This document shows, one piece after another, positions 30,535 through 40,000 of a stretch of 64,000 nt of DNA. The notes under the pieces are model-generated. The model was not told the origin of the DNA and made no database searches. It saw only the letters and a program-made list of their open reading frames with translations. The position numbers were made by a program, and so were the translations under genes. This DNA is from CAVQEK01 sp964596645 (GTDB lineage Bacteria > Bacteroidota > Bacteroidia > Cytophagales > Cyclobacteriaceae): assembly GCA_964596645.1 (NCBI GenBank), contig CAZQVB010000006.1, positions 62,001 to 126,000 on the forward strand, given 5' to 3'. The stretch's first letter is position 1; every line of letters begins with the position of its first letter.

Positions 30535-31629
30535 TTATTCCGCTACCTGCGGCTGCACCCACAGATGGCTGTACCAATACCACTCCCCACCCGATGTAGA
30601 CGGTGCGGTAATGGTGTAGAGTGTACGCCTGGCCTTTAGTGGTGCTTTTGCTCTGGCCCTGATGGTTTTGGTCGATTGATCTACTTCAATGACGCACTCG
30701 CCGCCTTGCACGAAACACTGCACAGCGTTCAGATTGATGTCGTCGTCAGTTACGGTGAAATGCAATAGTGGCGGGTTGGCATCTTGAACTACGCTATTGG
30801 CGGGTTTTACGTCAGACACTGGCATGGCATGCATTTTCGCTTTTTCACGAAAACCCTCCAGCGTAGCAAATGACGATGCCATAGGAAAGCGAGGCAGCCT
30901 GTGCATGTTCATCCGGTTGTGCATTACGCCCGAATTTTGGGCCACGGCTGCTTTGAAGCCCATCGCTTTGGTCGCTTCCACCATGGACTGGTCGTATTCG
31001 CCATAGGGGTAGGCAAAGAGCTCGGGGCGAAAGTGCAGGTGCTTTTCGAATAATTGCTGTGCCAGTGCTACGTCGTCTTTGAAGGTGGCCTGTCGGCTGC
31101 TTTCGGATTCATTCAGAAAATAGGCATGGGAGTGTGAATGGTTGCCCATTTCTATGCCTGCTGCACGAAGGCTTTTAATCTCTTCCCAGTCGAGGTAATC
31201 GGCCCCGCCCACCGTCTCTGTATTCACAAAAACTGTGGCCGGATATCCAAACTCCCTGAGTATGGGCATGGCACCGGTTAGAAAGGTTTTGTAGCCATCA
31301 TCCACTGTGATTACTGCCACGCGCTGATCTTTGGCGGCATCGGCTGAGCGCATGTAGTCTATGGCTTCGCCCAGTGTGAGTACAGCAAATTGCTGATCTT
31401 TCAGATACTGCAAATGCGCCCGAAAGGTGTCCAGACTGATGTTGGTAGAGGGGAAGCGGCTGTCGCCAAATCGATGATAGACAAAGCATACCACCTCTTT
31501 GTATGGCGCTTCTTCCATAGTCACTTGCTGCACGACAGATGCCGTATTGCCGTCGCTTTTAGGTACGCACAATGTCGCCAGCGCTAAGATGGGAAGGCAA
31601 CACAAACTTAATTTAATAGACATTTTCAT
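30535..31629 (-). CDS. Polysaccharide deacetylase (NodB domain)
   Basis: The 364-residue product has an N-terminal signal peptide (MKMSIKLSLCCLPILALATL) with a Cys-rich end that does not match a proper lipobox. The carbohydrate esterase 4 (NodB) domain spans about residues 45-240 and shows its motifs: TVDDGY with the catalytic base and metal Asp, GNHSHSHAY with the two metal His, and FAYPYGEYDQ. These enzymes remove N- or O-acetyl groups from peptidoglycan, chitin-like or other surface polysaccharides using a divalent metal. A C-terminal beta-rich domain of about 90 residues of unknown role follows. The start overlaps the stop of the glucosaminidase gene by one base (TGATG), so a joint role in wall or exopolysaccharide remodelling is likely. 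Confidence 0.88.
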   Translation of the reverse strand: MKMSIKLSLCCLPILALATLCVPKSDGNTASVVQQVTMEEAPYKEVVCFVYHRFGDSRFPSTNISLDTFRAHLQYLKDQQFAVLTLGEAIDYMRSADAAKDQRVAVITVDDGYKTFLTGAMPILREFGYPATVFVNTETVGGADYLDWEEIKSLRAAGIEMGNHSHSHAYFLNESESSRQATFKDDVALAQQLFEKHLHFRPELFAYPYGEYDQSMVEATKAMGFKAAVAQNSGVMHNRMNMHRLPRFPMASSFATLEGFREKAKMHAMPVSDVKPANSVVQDANPPLLHFTVTDDDINLNAVQCFVQGGECVIEVDQSTKTIRARAKAPLKARRTLYTITAPSTSGGEWYWYSHLWVQPQVAE

Positions 31630-32486
31630 CAGTTTTCATCGATCTCGCGCTGGTATACAAAATAGTCCGGGTGCAGGCGGTAGCTGTCGTACCGGGTCAG
31701 GTTGTTGGCCACGATCACGTTGCGCAGCATGATCACATATTGGTTTCTTTTTTCGGAGTAGTTTTTCAGATACCATATCAGTTCATACACATTATCGCTT
31801 TCGGCGCGTGCAGCCCGGAACTCCGTATAGGCATGGCCCCGGGCCAATATGTGAAAATAGTCCTCCACCGATTCCATAATGTTTTCATACTTGCGCAGAT
31901 ATATGACCTTGCCATTTCGGGATTGCGAAGCTGCAATGCGCGGTTCGCTGCGGTTGAAAGACCAGACACCAAAAATATTGTTGGCCTCCGTAAAAAAGCG
32001 CGAGGTGCCCCAGCCGCTTTCCAGCGCTGCCTGGGCTATCACCAGGCTGTTGGGGTGGGGGGCCATCTTCAGCAAGAGTTCTTCTGTGCTTTCGGCGCGA
32101 TACTGTGTGTATTTCTGCCGAATGAATGCACTGTCGGCCTGGCTCCAGGCCGCCTGTTGCTCTGTCTTTTTTTGTAGCGTACGCACCTGCTGCCTTTCCT
32201 TCATGAGCCGGTGCTTGGCCACCAATACCGATGGCAGTACCACAGCCACAAACATCTCTTTGCGCTTTTCCATCTCCATACTTTTCAGAAAGCCCACCTG
32301 ACTGTATACCGCGGGTATCACCAGGGAGTCTGACAGCATGATGATGTCCTGCGGGCTTTCCGCTTCGATGTCGTCGATGACCAATACTTTTTTGTCTGCC
32401 GGTTCGCTGAGCAGCAGTACGGCCAATATCAACACAAGTACTACGGCAATGAAAAGAAGGCGGGGAGTAGTGATCTTCAATTTCAC
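31629..32486 (-). CDS. Membrane-anchored Bax-like glucosaminidase
   Basis: This 285-residue protein begins with a signal-anchor (LLFIAVVLVLILAVLLLS) and ends in a mannosyl-glycoprotein endo-beta-N-acetylglucosaminidase-type domain. The segment LVIAQAALESGWGTSRFFTE carries the catalytic-type Glu found in Bax and FlgJ-like enzymes, followed by NNIFGVWSF and YENIMESVEDYFHIL. Members cleave glycan strands of peptidoglycan. The active site would face the periplasm. It is translationally coupled to the NodB deacetylase and lies 90 bp after the DUF4340 gene in the presumed gld operon. An unusual middle segment (residues 75-125) is helical and charged. Confidence 0.85.
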   Translation of the reverse strand: MKLKITTPRLLFIAVVLVLILAVLLLSEPADKKVLVIDDIEAESPQDIIMLSDSLVIPAVYSQVGFLKSMEMEKRKEMFVAVVLPSVLVAKHRLMKERQQVRTLQKKTEQQAAWSQADSAFIRQKYTQYRAESTEELLLKMAPHPNSLVIAQAALESGWGTSRFFTEANNIFGVWSFNRSEPRIAASQSRNGKVIYLRKYENIMESVEDYFHILARGHAYTEFRAARAESDNVYELIWYLKNYSEKRNQYVIMLRNVIVANNLTRYDSYRLHPDYFVYQREIDEN

Positions 32487-32576
32487 AAAAAATATCCTTG
32501 ATTTATCCGGGTGAATATAGCACTAAAAAATGGACGGAAGTGACCGGCAATGCAGGGTAGGCAGGGACTACGCCGG

Positions 32577-33527
32577 CTAATCGCTTTGGCTGAAATATGA
32601 TTTTTCGCGCAATACAGCTTCCAGCCGATTTTTATCGAAAAGAGCCATGGTGCTGTCGTCGAGCAGGCCAAGCACCATATTGTCTCCGGGCAATGCCGGG
32701 AAAATGGCCAGTTTTCTGTACGACTGTCTACCGGTTTCGTCTACTTCCAGCAGTGCGCGTGGCGTGGTACGCCGAAGGCTGTCAAAGACATCGTCATCGC
32801 CCGGGCCAATGAATTGATCGGCCTGAAAATAGGCGAAGCGGTCGAGGTAGTCCATCATTCTGGCGGTGTCGAGCATAGCCACGTCGGGCATGCTCAAAAA
32901 GTTGAAGTTGAAGACGATGTCAAATCCTGTTTCAGGCGATTGCGGATAATGCATGCTGAGCCGCTGCAGACTTTGCCAGGTGATGGAGAAGATGAGACGA
33001 TTGCGCCAGTCGCGTTCGGGTATTTCGAATATGCCGGCCAGATAGCTGTTGTACCCGGGCAGGTGTACGATGTAGCTTGTTTCGCCCTCTGGCGTGCTGA
33101 AGTAGGTCTGCGTCTTGTTGTCGTTGCCGGCGGCAGTATAGGTTTCCAGTATCTCGTTTTCGGCCATTATGGTGATTTGAAAGCCACGTGTTGCCAGATT
33201 ATCCTCTACTTCGGGCTGTTGGGTAGCGGGCACTTTGCGGTGAATGCGCACATCGTGCAACACTGCGAGCAGCACCTGCACGATCTGTGGGTCGGCCAGG
33301 AATTTATTGTTGACCACCCAGCCGGAGTCGGTGCGGCTGAGCGTATTGTGTGTGCTTTCCGACTGTATCTTTATTTTATCTATGGCAGAGGTATCGGCTA
33401 TGGCAAATCTTGCAGCATCGGTTACGGTAGATTTCTTTCTTTTGAGAGTAAGCTCGGCCAGGCCAATGAGCAAGATCAGCACGATGAGCGTTGTCAATAG
33501 TATGATGTTCTTTTTCTTTTGAGGCAT
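32577..33527 (-). CDS. DUF4340-like membrane-anchored protein next to gldG
   Basis: The 316-residue protein has a short basic N-terminus and one transmembrane helix (NIILLTTLIVLILLIGLAEL), then an extracytoplasmic region that looks like the DUF4340 family: an early ID(K)IKIQ strand, then DSGWVVNNKFLADPQIVQVL, and a later IPERDWRNRLIF segment. DUF4340 proteins are regularly encoded after GldG-like components of ABC transporters, and this one follows gldG by 96 bp. A role as an accessory to that transporter is an inference from position. No catalytic motif is visible. Confidence 0.7.
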   Translation of the reverse strand: MPQKKKNIILLTTLIVLILLIGLAELTLKRKKSTVTDAARFAIADTSAIDKIKIQSESTHNTLSRTDSGWVVNNKFLADPQIVQVLLAVLHDVRIHRKVPATQQPEVEDNLATRGFQITIMAENEILETYTAAGNDNKTQTYFSTPEGETSYIVHLPGYNSYLAGIFEIPERDWRNRLIFSITWQSLQRLSMHYPQSPETGFDIVFNFNFLSMPDVAMLDTARMMDYLDRFAYFQADQFIGPGDDDVFDSLRRTTPRALLEVDETGRQSYRKLAIFPALPGDNMVLGLLDDSTMALFDKNRLEAVLREKSYFSQSD

Positions 33528-33623
33528 GTTCAGCAGTTAATAAAATAATCTTGCTACACGGTGACGTAGTGAAATTCCCAGAGACCAAAAAGCCGGCTAA
33601 GGCGGGCCGGATACATTATCTTT

Positions 33624-35318
33624 TCACGATTTACGCATAGCAGCATATCTACGACGTCTGAGGCTGTTTTTTACCAATCCGAATATAACAATAAGCACAA
33701 TAGGCCCCAGCAGGTTGATGACCTGCCACTTCACGCGCTCCTCCTCTATTTTCACCTGGTCCAGCGGTCGTATTTGTATTTCTTTGGCCCGGGTGAGTAT
33801 CAGGCCTTCATCTCCCAACAGGTATTGCATGCTGTTCATCAGCACATCTTCATTGGCATAAGTGGTTTCGGTAAACGGGTCGAAACCCAGGGGCTGCGCC
33901 TGGCCGGTTTGCGGGTTGATCAGGTTCAGGGCGATATCGCCGTCGGCTATTACAATTATTTTGGTGGGTTTGCTTTCTGTGGCGAAGCCGCTGGTGTCGA
34001 CTCCTGCCGGCAAAAAACGGTTTTTGTATAGCGACTGAAAGCGGCCTTCGTTGAGCCAGGCCAAAGGCTGCGGGCCATCGCTGAAAAATGCCGGATCCAT
34101 ATCTTTTCGCAGCTCGTTCACGCTTATTTTCACAGGGGCTTGCAACAGGCGCGAATACTCAGAAGAAAACATCAATGGCGTTTTTTCTATGCCATCGGCC
34201 TTTACCGTATCAATGCTGTTGGCAAATTTGAGCAAGGTGGCGTCCAAATTGCGCACGATGGGGTGTTTGCCGTAGTGGTTGATGAGCGGAAAAAACGGCC
34301 AGGTGAGCAGCATCATCTGTGGCCGGTTGCCCATGTTGCCCACCACAATGGGGTATTTGGAGGCATTCATATCGATCACCATGTCTTTGTTGATGCGCAA
34401 GCCGTATCTGAACAGCAGGTCGTCGAGGTTCAGCTCGTAGGGCAGGGCATAGCTGCCCTCGCCACTGGCGCTGTCCATGCTGGCGGCCAGCATGTCGATC
34501 AGAAAGAGCGCCTGGCCACCACGCATGATAAACTGATCAATTTTGAACTTATCCTGCTCAGAAAAAGCCTGTTGCGGCTTTGCCACTATTATGGCATCAA
34601 ACCCAAGCAGGGAGGGCAGCCGCTTCAGGTCAATGTGCGTGACGCGGTACTGGGTAGAGAGGGCCGCATCGAAGCCGGCCATCTGCAGGGAGTCCAGCTC
34701 GCCATGCCCGTGCACAATGGCTACGTGCTTGTTTTGTGGTTGCGCCAGTTGCTTTATGGTGCTGATCAACTCGTACTCCAGCCCTTCTATGGACTGGTTG
34801 AGCTGCTCCTGTGCATTGGCCGCTTTGTTGCCTTTCAGCAACATTACCCCGGCCTCACGTGTGCCATACGACACCACGGCGCCAGGCACGATCCGTGTCT
34901 GCACACGCTTTCCGTCTACATTGTCGAACACATCGGTGGGCTGTATGCCTTTATCTGCCAGCGACTGGTAAAATTCATTTCTGGCACTGGCGCCCACGGC
35001 CGACGACGGGTTTACAAACTGAAACTGCAGGTTGTCGCCGGCATACATTTTAAACTCATGGAGGGTCTCGCGTATGCTGCGCTGCAATCGCTGAAAAGCA
35101 GGAGGGAAGTCACCTTCCAGATAAACATCGATCTGCACTTCACCTTCCAGGTTGCGCAGCACCTCTTTGGAGGGTTCGGACAGGGTAAAGCGGTTTTCTT
35201 CGGTGAGGTCTATCCTGAAAAAAAAACGCCCCGCGAGTTGGTTCAGCAGCACCAATGCCGCCACACCCACCAAAAAGAGCAGTATTGCTCCAAGCTTTTT
35301 ACTCTCCAGATTCACCAT
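33624..35318 (-). CDS. gldG: Gliding-motility ABC transporter substrate-binding-like protein GldG
   Basis: I start at the ATG at 35318 (MVNLESKKLGAILLFLVG), which overlaps the end of gldF by 7 bases; the product is 564 residues. A transmembrane helix lies near the N-terminus and another near the C-terminus (INLLGPIVLIVIFGLVKN, followed by a basic tail). The segment RIDLTEENRFTLSEPSKEVL is characteristic of GldG and related ABC-2 accessory proteins, and the large middle part is an ABC-type uncharacterised transport domain exposed to the periplasm. In Flavobacterium johnsoniae, GldA, GldF and GldG together are reported as an ABC transporter linked to gliding; the transported substrate is not known. 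Confidence 0.92.
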   Translation of the reverse strand: MVNLESKKLGAILLFLVGVAALVLLNQLAGRFFFRIDLTEENRFTLSEPSKEVLRNLEGEVQIDVYLEGDFPPAFQRLQRSIRETLHEFKMYAGDNLQFQFVNPSSAVGASARNEFYQSLADKGIQPTDVFDNVDGKRVQTRIVPGAVVSYGTREAGVMLLKGNKAANAQEQLNQSIEGLEYELISTIKQLAQPQNKHVAIVHGHGELDSLQMAGFDAALSTQYRVTHIDLKRLPSLLGFDAIIVAKPQQAFSEQDKFKIDQFIMRGGQALFLIDMLAASMDSASGEGSYALPYELNLDDLLFRYGLRINKDMVIDMNASKYPIVVGNMGNRPQMMLLTWPFFPLINHYGKHPIVRNLDATLLKFANSIDTVKADGIEKTPLMFSSEYSRLLQAPVKISVNELRKDMDPAFFSDGPQPLAWLNEGRFQSLYKNRFLPAGVDTSGFATESKPTKIIVIADGDIALNLINPQTGQAQPLGFDPFTETTYANEDVLMNSMQYLLGDEGLILTRAKEIQIRPLDQVKIEEERVKWQVINLLGPIVLIVIFGLVKNSLRRRRYAAMRKS

Positions 35319-36040
35319 TTTCTCATACTCAATATCAGGCGGGTGCACCAGAGGGCCAGTGCGGCCATGCTCACAAAATAAATGACATCGCGGCTGTCGA
35401 CCAGGCCTTTGCTCAGCGCCTGGTAATGATAAAGTATGCCGAGCTGGTCAATAAAGGTCGCCACCGGTCGCAACGACCCCAGCGCCGCCAGCGAACCAAA
35501 GCCGCTGTATATGATGAAACAAAGAAACACAGCCACTACAAAGGCGATCACCTGGTTTTCTGTCAATGAAGAAGCGAACAGCCCTATGGCTGCAAATACG
35601 CCGCCCAGCAAAATAAGCCCGATATAAGAACCCATTGTGCCGGCTGTGTCGATATTGCCCACCGGGCTGCCCAGGTAGTACACAGTAAAATAATACAGCA
35701 AAGTAGGCGCTAGTGCTATCAGCACGATGGCCACGCTTGCCAGGTATTTGCCCAATATGATGTCGCTGTCGCGCAAAGGCCGGGTATACAACAGCTCCAA
35801 TGTGCCTGCCTTCTTTTCTTCGCTAAACATGCGCATGGTGATGGCGGGTATCAAAAACATAAAAACATAAGGCGCCAGTGTGAAGAGTGCGTCGAGATCG
35901 GCAAAGCCATATTGCAGTACGCTGGTGTCGGGAAACACCCAAATGATAAGGCCCATGCTCACCAGAAACACGCCGATGATGATGTAGGCCATCAGGCTGT
36001 TGAAAAATGAGTTGATCTCTTTGGTGAAAACAGGCCACAT
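35312..36040 (-). CDS. gldF: Gliding-motility ABC transporter permease GldF
   Basis: The 242-residue protein has six predicted membrane helices and the ABC-2 permease layout: FTKEINSFFNSLMAYIIIGV at the N-terminus, ITMRMFSEEKKAGTLELLYT (the conserved loop with Glu-Lys-Lys-x-Gly-Thr-Leu-Glu), and YLASVAIVLIALAPTLLYYF. This is typical of GldF. It lies 5 bp downstream of gldA and overlaps gldG, so the three subunits are made from one message. It would form the membrane channel of the GldAFG complex. Confidence 0.93.
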   Translation of the reverse strand: MWPVFTKEINSFFNSLMAYIIIGVFLVSMGLIIWVFPDTSVLQYGFADLDALFTLAPYVFMFLIPAITMRMFSEEKKAGTLELLYTRPLRDSDIILGKYLASVAIVLIALAPTLLYYFTVYYLGSPVGNIDTAGTMGSYIGLILLGGVFAAIGLFASSLTENQVIAFVVAVFLCFIIYSGFGSLAALGSLRPVATFIDQLGILYHYQALSKGLVDSRDVIYFVSMAALALWCTRLILSMRKW

Positions 36041-36045
36041 AAAGG

Positions 36046-36963
36046 CTATGCGTTGGTGGTAAGTTGACGAAAAATGTCTTCAATGGAATCATCCTCCTGG
36101 TTTAGTCGCAGCAGCGTGAGGCCATTGTTGGCGGCAAAGGCAAACAGCACAGGCCGAAGGTCGATCTCTTTGGAAGACTTGATGGTAAAGTTGCGTGTAT
36201 CGGCCGACTCCACTTCCAGCACGCCCTGTAGTGCCCGAAGTTGTGCGTCATCCACAGGCTCTTTAAACTCTACACGCAGCATCACCGACTCCCGCAGTAG
36301 CGACGACAGGTTGGCAGGTTTGTCGTTGGCCACTATTCGACCCCGGTGCAAGATGACGACCCTGTCGCAAAGTGCCTGCACCTCCTGGAGTATGTGGCTG
36401 GAAAATATCACCGTTTTGTTTTGCCCAAGGCTTCGTATGAGTTGGCGTATCTCCACTATCTGGTTGGGGTCAAGCCCGGTAGTGGGTTCGTCGAGTATGA
36501 GCAGCTCCGGGTCGTGAATGAGGGCTTGTGCAAGGCCCACACGCTGCCGGTAGCCTTTGGAGAGTTCACCAATTTTTTTGTGTTGTTCGCGGTCGAGGCC
36601 GCAGATATTGATCATCTCGTTGATGCGCTGCCGGAGTGTAGATCTTTTTTTGATGTAAATACTGCCCGCAAAGTGCAGGTACTCGCGCACGTACATGTCG
36701 GTATACAGCGGGTTGTGCTCAGGAAGATAGCCGATCATCTTGCGTACACGCCCGGGTTCTTCTTCCACATTGCTGCCGCCGACCAGCACCCGGCCCGTTG
36801 TGGGCGGTATAAAGCAAGTGATCACTTTCATTGTGGTAGATTTCCCGGCGCCATTGGGGCCGAGAATGCCAAGTATCTCACCTTTATCGGCGCGGAAGCT
36901 AATGGCATCTACTGCCTTTTGCGACCCGTATATTTTTGTAAGCTGATCTACGACGACAGACAC
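36046..36963 (-). CDS. gldA: Gliding-motility ABC transporter ATPase GldA
   Basis: I take the GTG at 36963 as start (MSVVVDQLTKIYGSQKAVD), which matches the usual beginning of GldA; an upstream TTG gives seven extra residues. The 305-residue protein has Walker A GPNGAGKST, the signature ELSKGYRQRVGLAQ, Walker B LLILDEP and a switch His in VIFSSHILQE. LSKGY in place of LSGGQ is common in this ABC-2 subfamily. It hydrolyses ATP to drive the GldFG membrane unit. It is the first gene of the presumed minus-strand operon that runs on to the MscS channel. Confidence 0.93.
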   Translation of the reverse strand: MSVVVDQLTKIYGSQKAVDAISFRADKGEILGILGPNGAGKSTTMKVITCFIPPTTGRVLVGGSNVEEEPGRVRKMIGYLPEHNPLYTDMYVREYLHFAGSIYIKKRSTLRQRINEMINICGLDREQHKKIGELSKGYRQRVGLAQALIHDPELLILDEPTTGLDPNQIVEIRQLIRSLGQNKTVIFSSHILQEVQALCDRVVILHRGRIVANDKPANLSSLLRESVMLRVEFKEPVDDAQLRALQGVLEVESADTRNFTIKSSKEIDLRPVLFAFAANNGLTLLRLNQEDDSIEDIFRQLTTNA

Positions 36964-37067
36964 GGCAATTGGTTCATAACACAATTGGCCGAAATTATAA
37001 AGAACCGCTTAATATAGCCTTGCAACAGGCATTTATTTTAACCGGTGCACATATAGAAAGCGACAGA

Positions 37068-40000
37068 CTACGGCTGCAGAGTTGGCGCTTCGGTGCCATC
37101 GCTGGTGCTTTGTTGATGCACTTCGGTCAATATGGCCATGATGTCTTTGCTGTTGAATGGCTTGGCCAGGTGACGGTCAAATCCTGCCGCCTTTGATTTC
37201 TCCCGGGCCTCCTGATGGCTGTAGCCCGATGCAGCTACCAACACCTTGCTGTAGCCTTCGCTGCGCAAGTGAGTGGCAATATCGTAGCCCGTCATGTCGG
37301 GCAGGCCAATGTCGATAAAGGCAATATCCGGGCTTTCCTGCCTGATCATCGCTATGCCTTCGCGCCCATTGGATGCAGTGGTCACTTGGCATTTTTTGTT
37401 TTTCAGTAAGGTGGAAAAGGTGAGGAGTATATCCTGATTATCGTCAATCAACGCCACCTTCAGGCCGGCGGCGATGATACCCGATTTGTCGGACGCGCTG
37501 TTGACAGGCTGTTCGTCGCCCACGGCCAGCGGAAAGCCTAGCTCGAAAGTGGAACCTTTTCCCTGGCCATCGCTATGTACCTGTATGCTGCCCCCGTGAA
37601 GTTCGGTGAGCTTTCTTACCAAAGACAAGCCGATGCCAAGGCCCGAGGCGGCACTGCCAAGAGGGGTGACCTGATAGAAGGGTTCGAATATGCGGGATAT
37701 CACTTCCGGCCTTATGCCCAAGCCGTTGTCTTGCACGCGCACTACTACCTGAGAGGCCTTCTTATAAGCATTTACTTTTATCACACCGTTGGCTGGGGTA
37801 TACTTCACCGCATTGCTCAGCACGTTGGAAAGTATTTGCTCCAGCCGTGTAGGGTCTGCCATCACAGGCAGCGAATCCTCTATGCTCACTTCCAATAGTT
37901 GCTTTTTAGATTCGGCTTGTTTGTTGGTGGCGAGCAATACATTATTTAAGGTATCGGCCGCATTAACCCACACCGGGGTTATTTCAATAATGTTTCTCGA
38001 CACCCTCGACAGGTCGAGCAGATCGTCGAGCAGTTTGGCCATAGTCTGTATGCTCCTTCTCATAATGCCCGACACTTCCTGACTGTCGCCTATGCCTGCC
38101 TCGAGTATTTCGGCTCCGCCTTTCAGTACGGCCAGCGGATTGCGCAGCTCGTGGCCCAGAATGGCAAGAAACTCGTTCTTCCTTTGGTCGGTATCTTCCA
38201 GCTTTGCTATGGCTTCTTTCAGGGAGGCTTCCAGTTCGCGATGGTCGGTGATGTCTGTGTTGGTGCCAAACCACCGGATCACGTTGCCCTCCTGGTCGTG
38301 TATGGGCATGGCCCGGGAAAGAAACCATCGATACTGCCCATCAGCACCCCTAAGGGGAAAGGTATCTTCCCACTCCTGTTGTAGCGCTATGTGCTTCTTG
38401 AACTTATCGGTCACACGCTCTACATGGTCGGGGTGGTGCACCTTCTGCCAACCCCAGCCCTGCATCGTTTCGAATGTGGTACCGGTGTAGTCATACCAGC
38501 GTTGGTTGTACCAGGTGAGCGCACCGGTTTCATCGGTCATCCAGGATAGCTGCGGGATGGCATTGGCCAGTGTTCGGAACTTTGCCTCACTGGCGTACAG
38601 CGCGCCCTGATGCTGTTTTGTCTTCAGTGCGGTGGATAGCATATTGGCCACTGATACAAGAAAATTGGCATCTTCTACGGTATATTCCATGGGCCGCTTG
38701 GTATGAACGCCGAGCACACCGTATGGCGGATCGCTGTGGTTGATGACGCAGCTTATGCCACTGACTATGTCGTGCTCGAGCAGGAGATCTGGCCCGGTAA
38801 ACCGCTGCTCTTCGCTCATCGACTTCACAATGACAGGATCTTTGGAAATGAGCGTATACCCTGCCTGTGAGCCGGCATCATCGGGCACGGTGGCTTTGCC
38901 TACCAGCCCATCTTGCCAGCCGACTCCGGCTACCATGAGCAGGTTGTGCTGCTCGGGCTGGTATTTCAGCACTTTACAGCAGTCGGCTTGCAGTACCTGT
39001 GCCACCTGCCGCACGGCCTGACGCATCAGCTCTTCGGGATCGGTGCCGGAGAGGGCCATCATTCCCAGCTTTGCCACCACCGATTGCTGGCGTTCGCGGT
39101 TTATTGCTCGCTGGGAGAGCTTTTTGAGTTCGGTGATGTCGTGAAACACGATCACTACGCCTTCTATTCTTCTGTCTTCTGTGCGATAGGGGGTAAGTTG
39201 TCGTATATACCAGCGGCCATCGGAGCCTTGTTTTTCCTTATGACATGGCTGAAAATTTTGCAGCACCAACCGACATTCTTCCGACAGGTCTGCATCTATC
39301 AGATCGCGACCCAGGGAGAATATTGTCCTGCCGATGTCTTTAGGGCCCATCTTCAGCAGCTGCTCTGCGGCTTGTGTATAGCGCTGTACCTCCAGATTGG
39401 GGTTCAAAAATATGGTGGCGATGTCGGTGCTGGAAAAGAAATTTTCTACATCATTGTTGGCGCTTTGCAATTGCAGTATTTTTTCTTTCAACTGTGCATT
39501 CACCGTGCTCAATTCTTCATTGAGCGATCGTAACTCTTCCGAGCTGGCTTCCAGTTCTTCATTGGCCGATTGCAACTCTTCATTGGTAGAGAGGGCCTCT
39601 TCGTGTGCTGACTTGAGTTCTTCCGTGCTGGTCTCCAATTCTTCCAGTGTGTTTTGAAGCTCCTCTTTGGTTTCAGCCAATTCCAGCTCCAGGTTCTGGT
39701 TCAAATTTCTTTCTTCATCGTCAGACAGGCCATCTGCAGTATGGTATGCATTTTCATCGTCCGGATAAAACACAATGGCAATGGCCTGGTCGCGCAGTTG
39801 ATCATCCTGTAGCGGTATCAGCTCCACGCGTACAGATTTCACCAGAGAATTATCTTCGCCGTCAACGGGCAGTTCGCAGTGAAAGCTCAATTTTTCCCGG
39901 CTGTTTTTCACCTTGAACAGTCCGCTGCGCAACCTCGTACGCATGGCGGGATGCACGATTTGTGTCACTTCATTGCGTGGCTCGCCAGCCGGCACTTCTA

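Noticed and set aside
34140..35381. 413-codon open frame on the plus strand
   Set aside because: It is antisense to gldG; the gldG product is clearly conserved and the shadow product is not.
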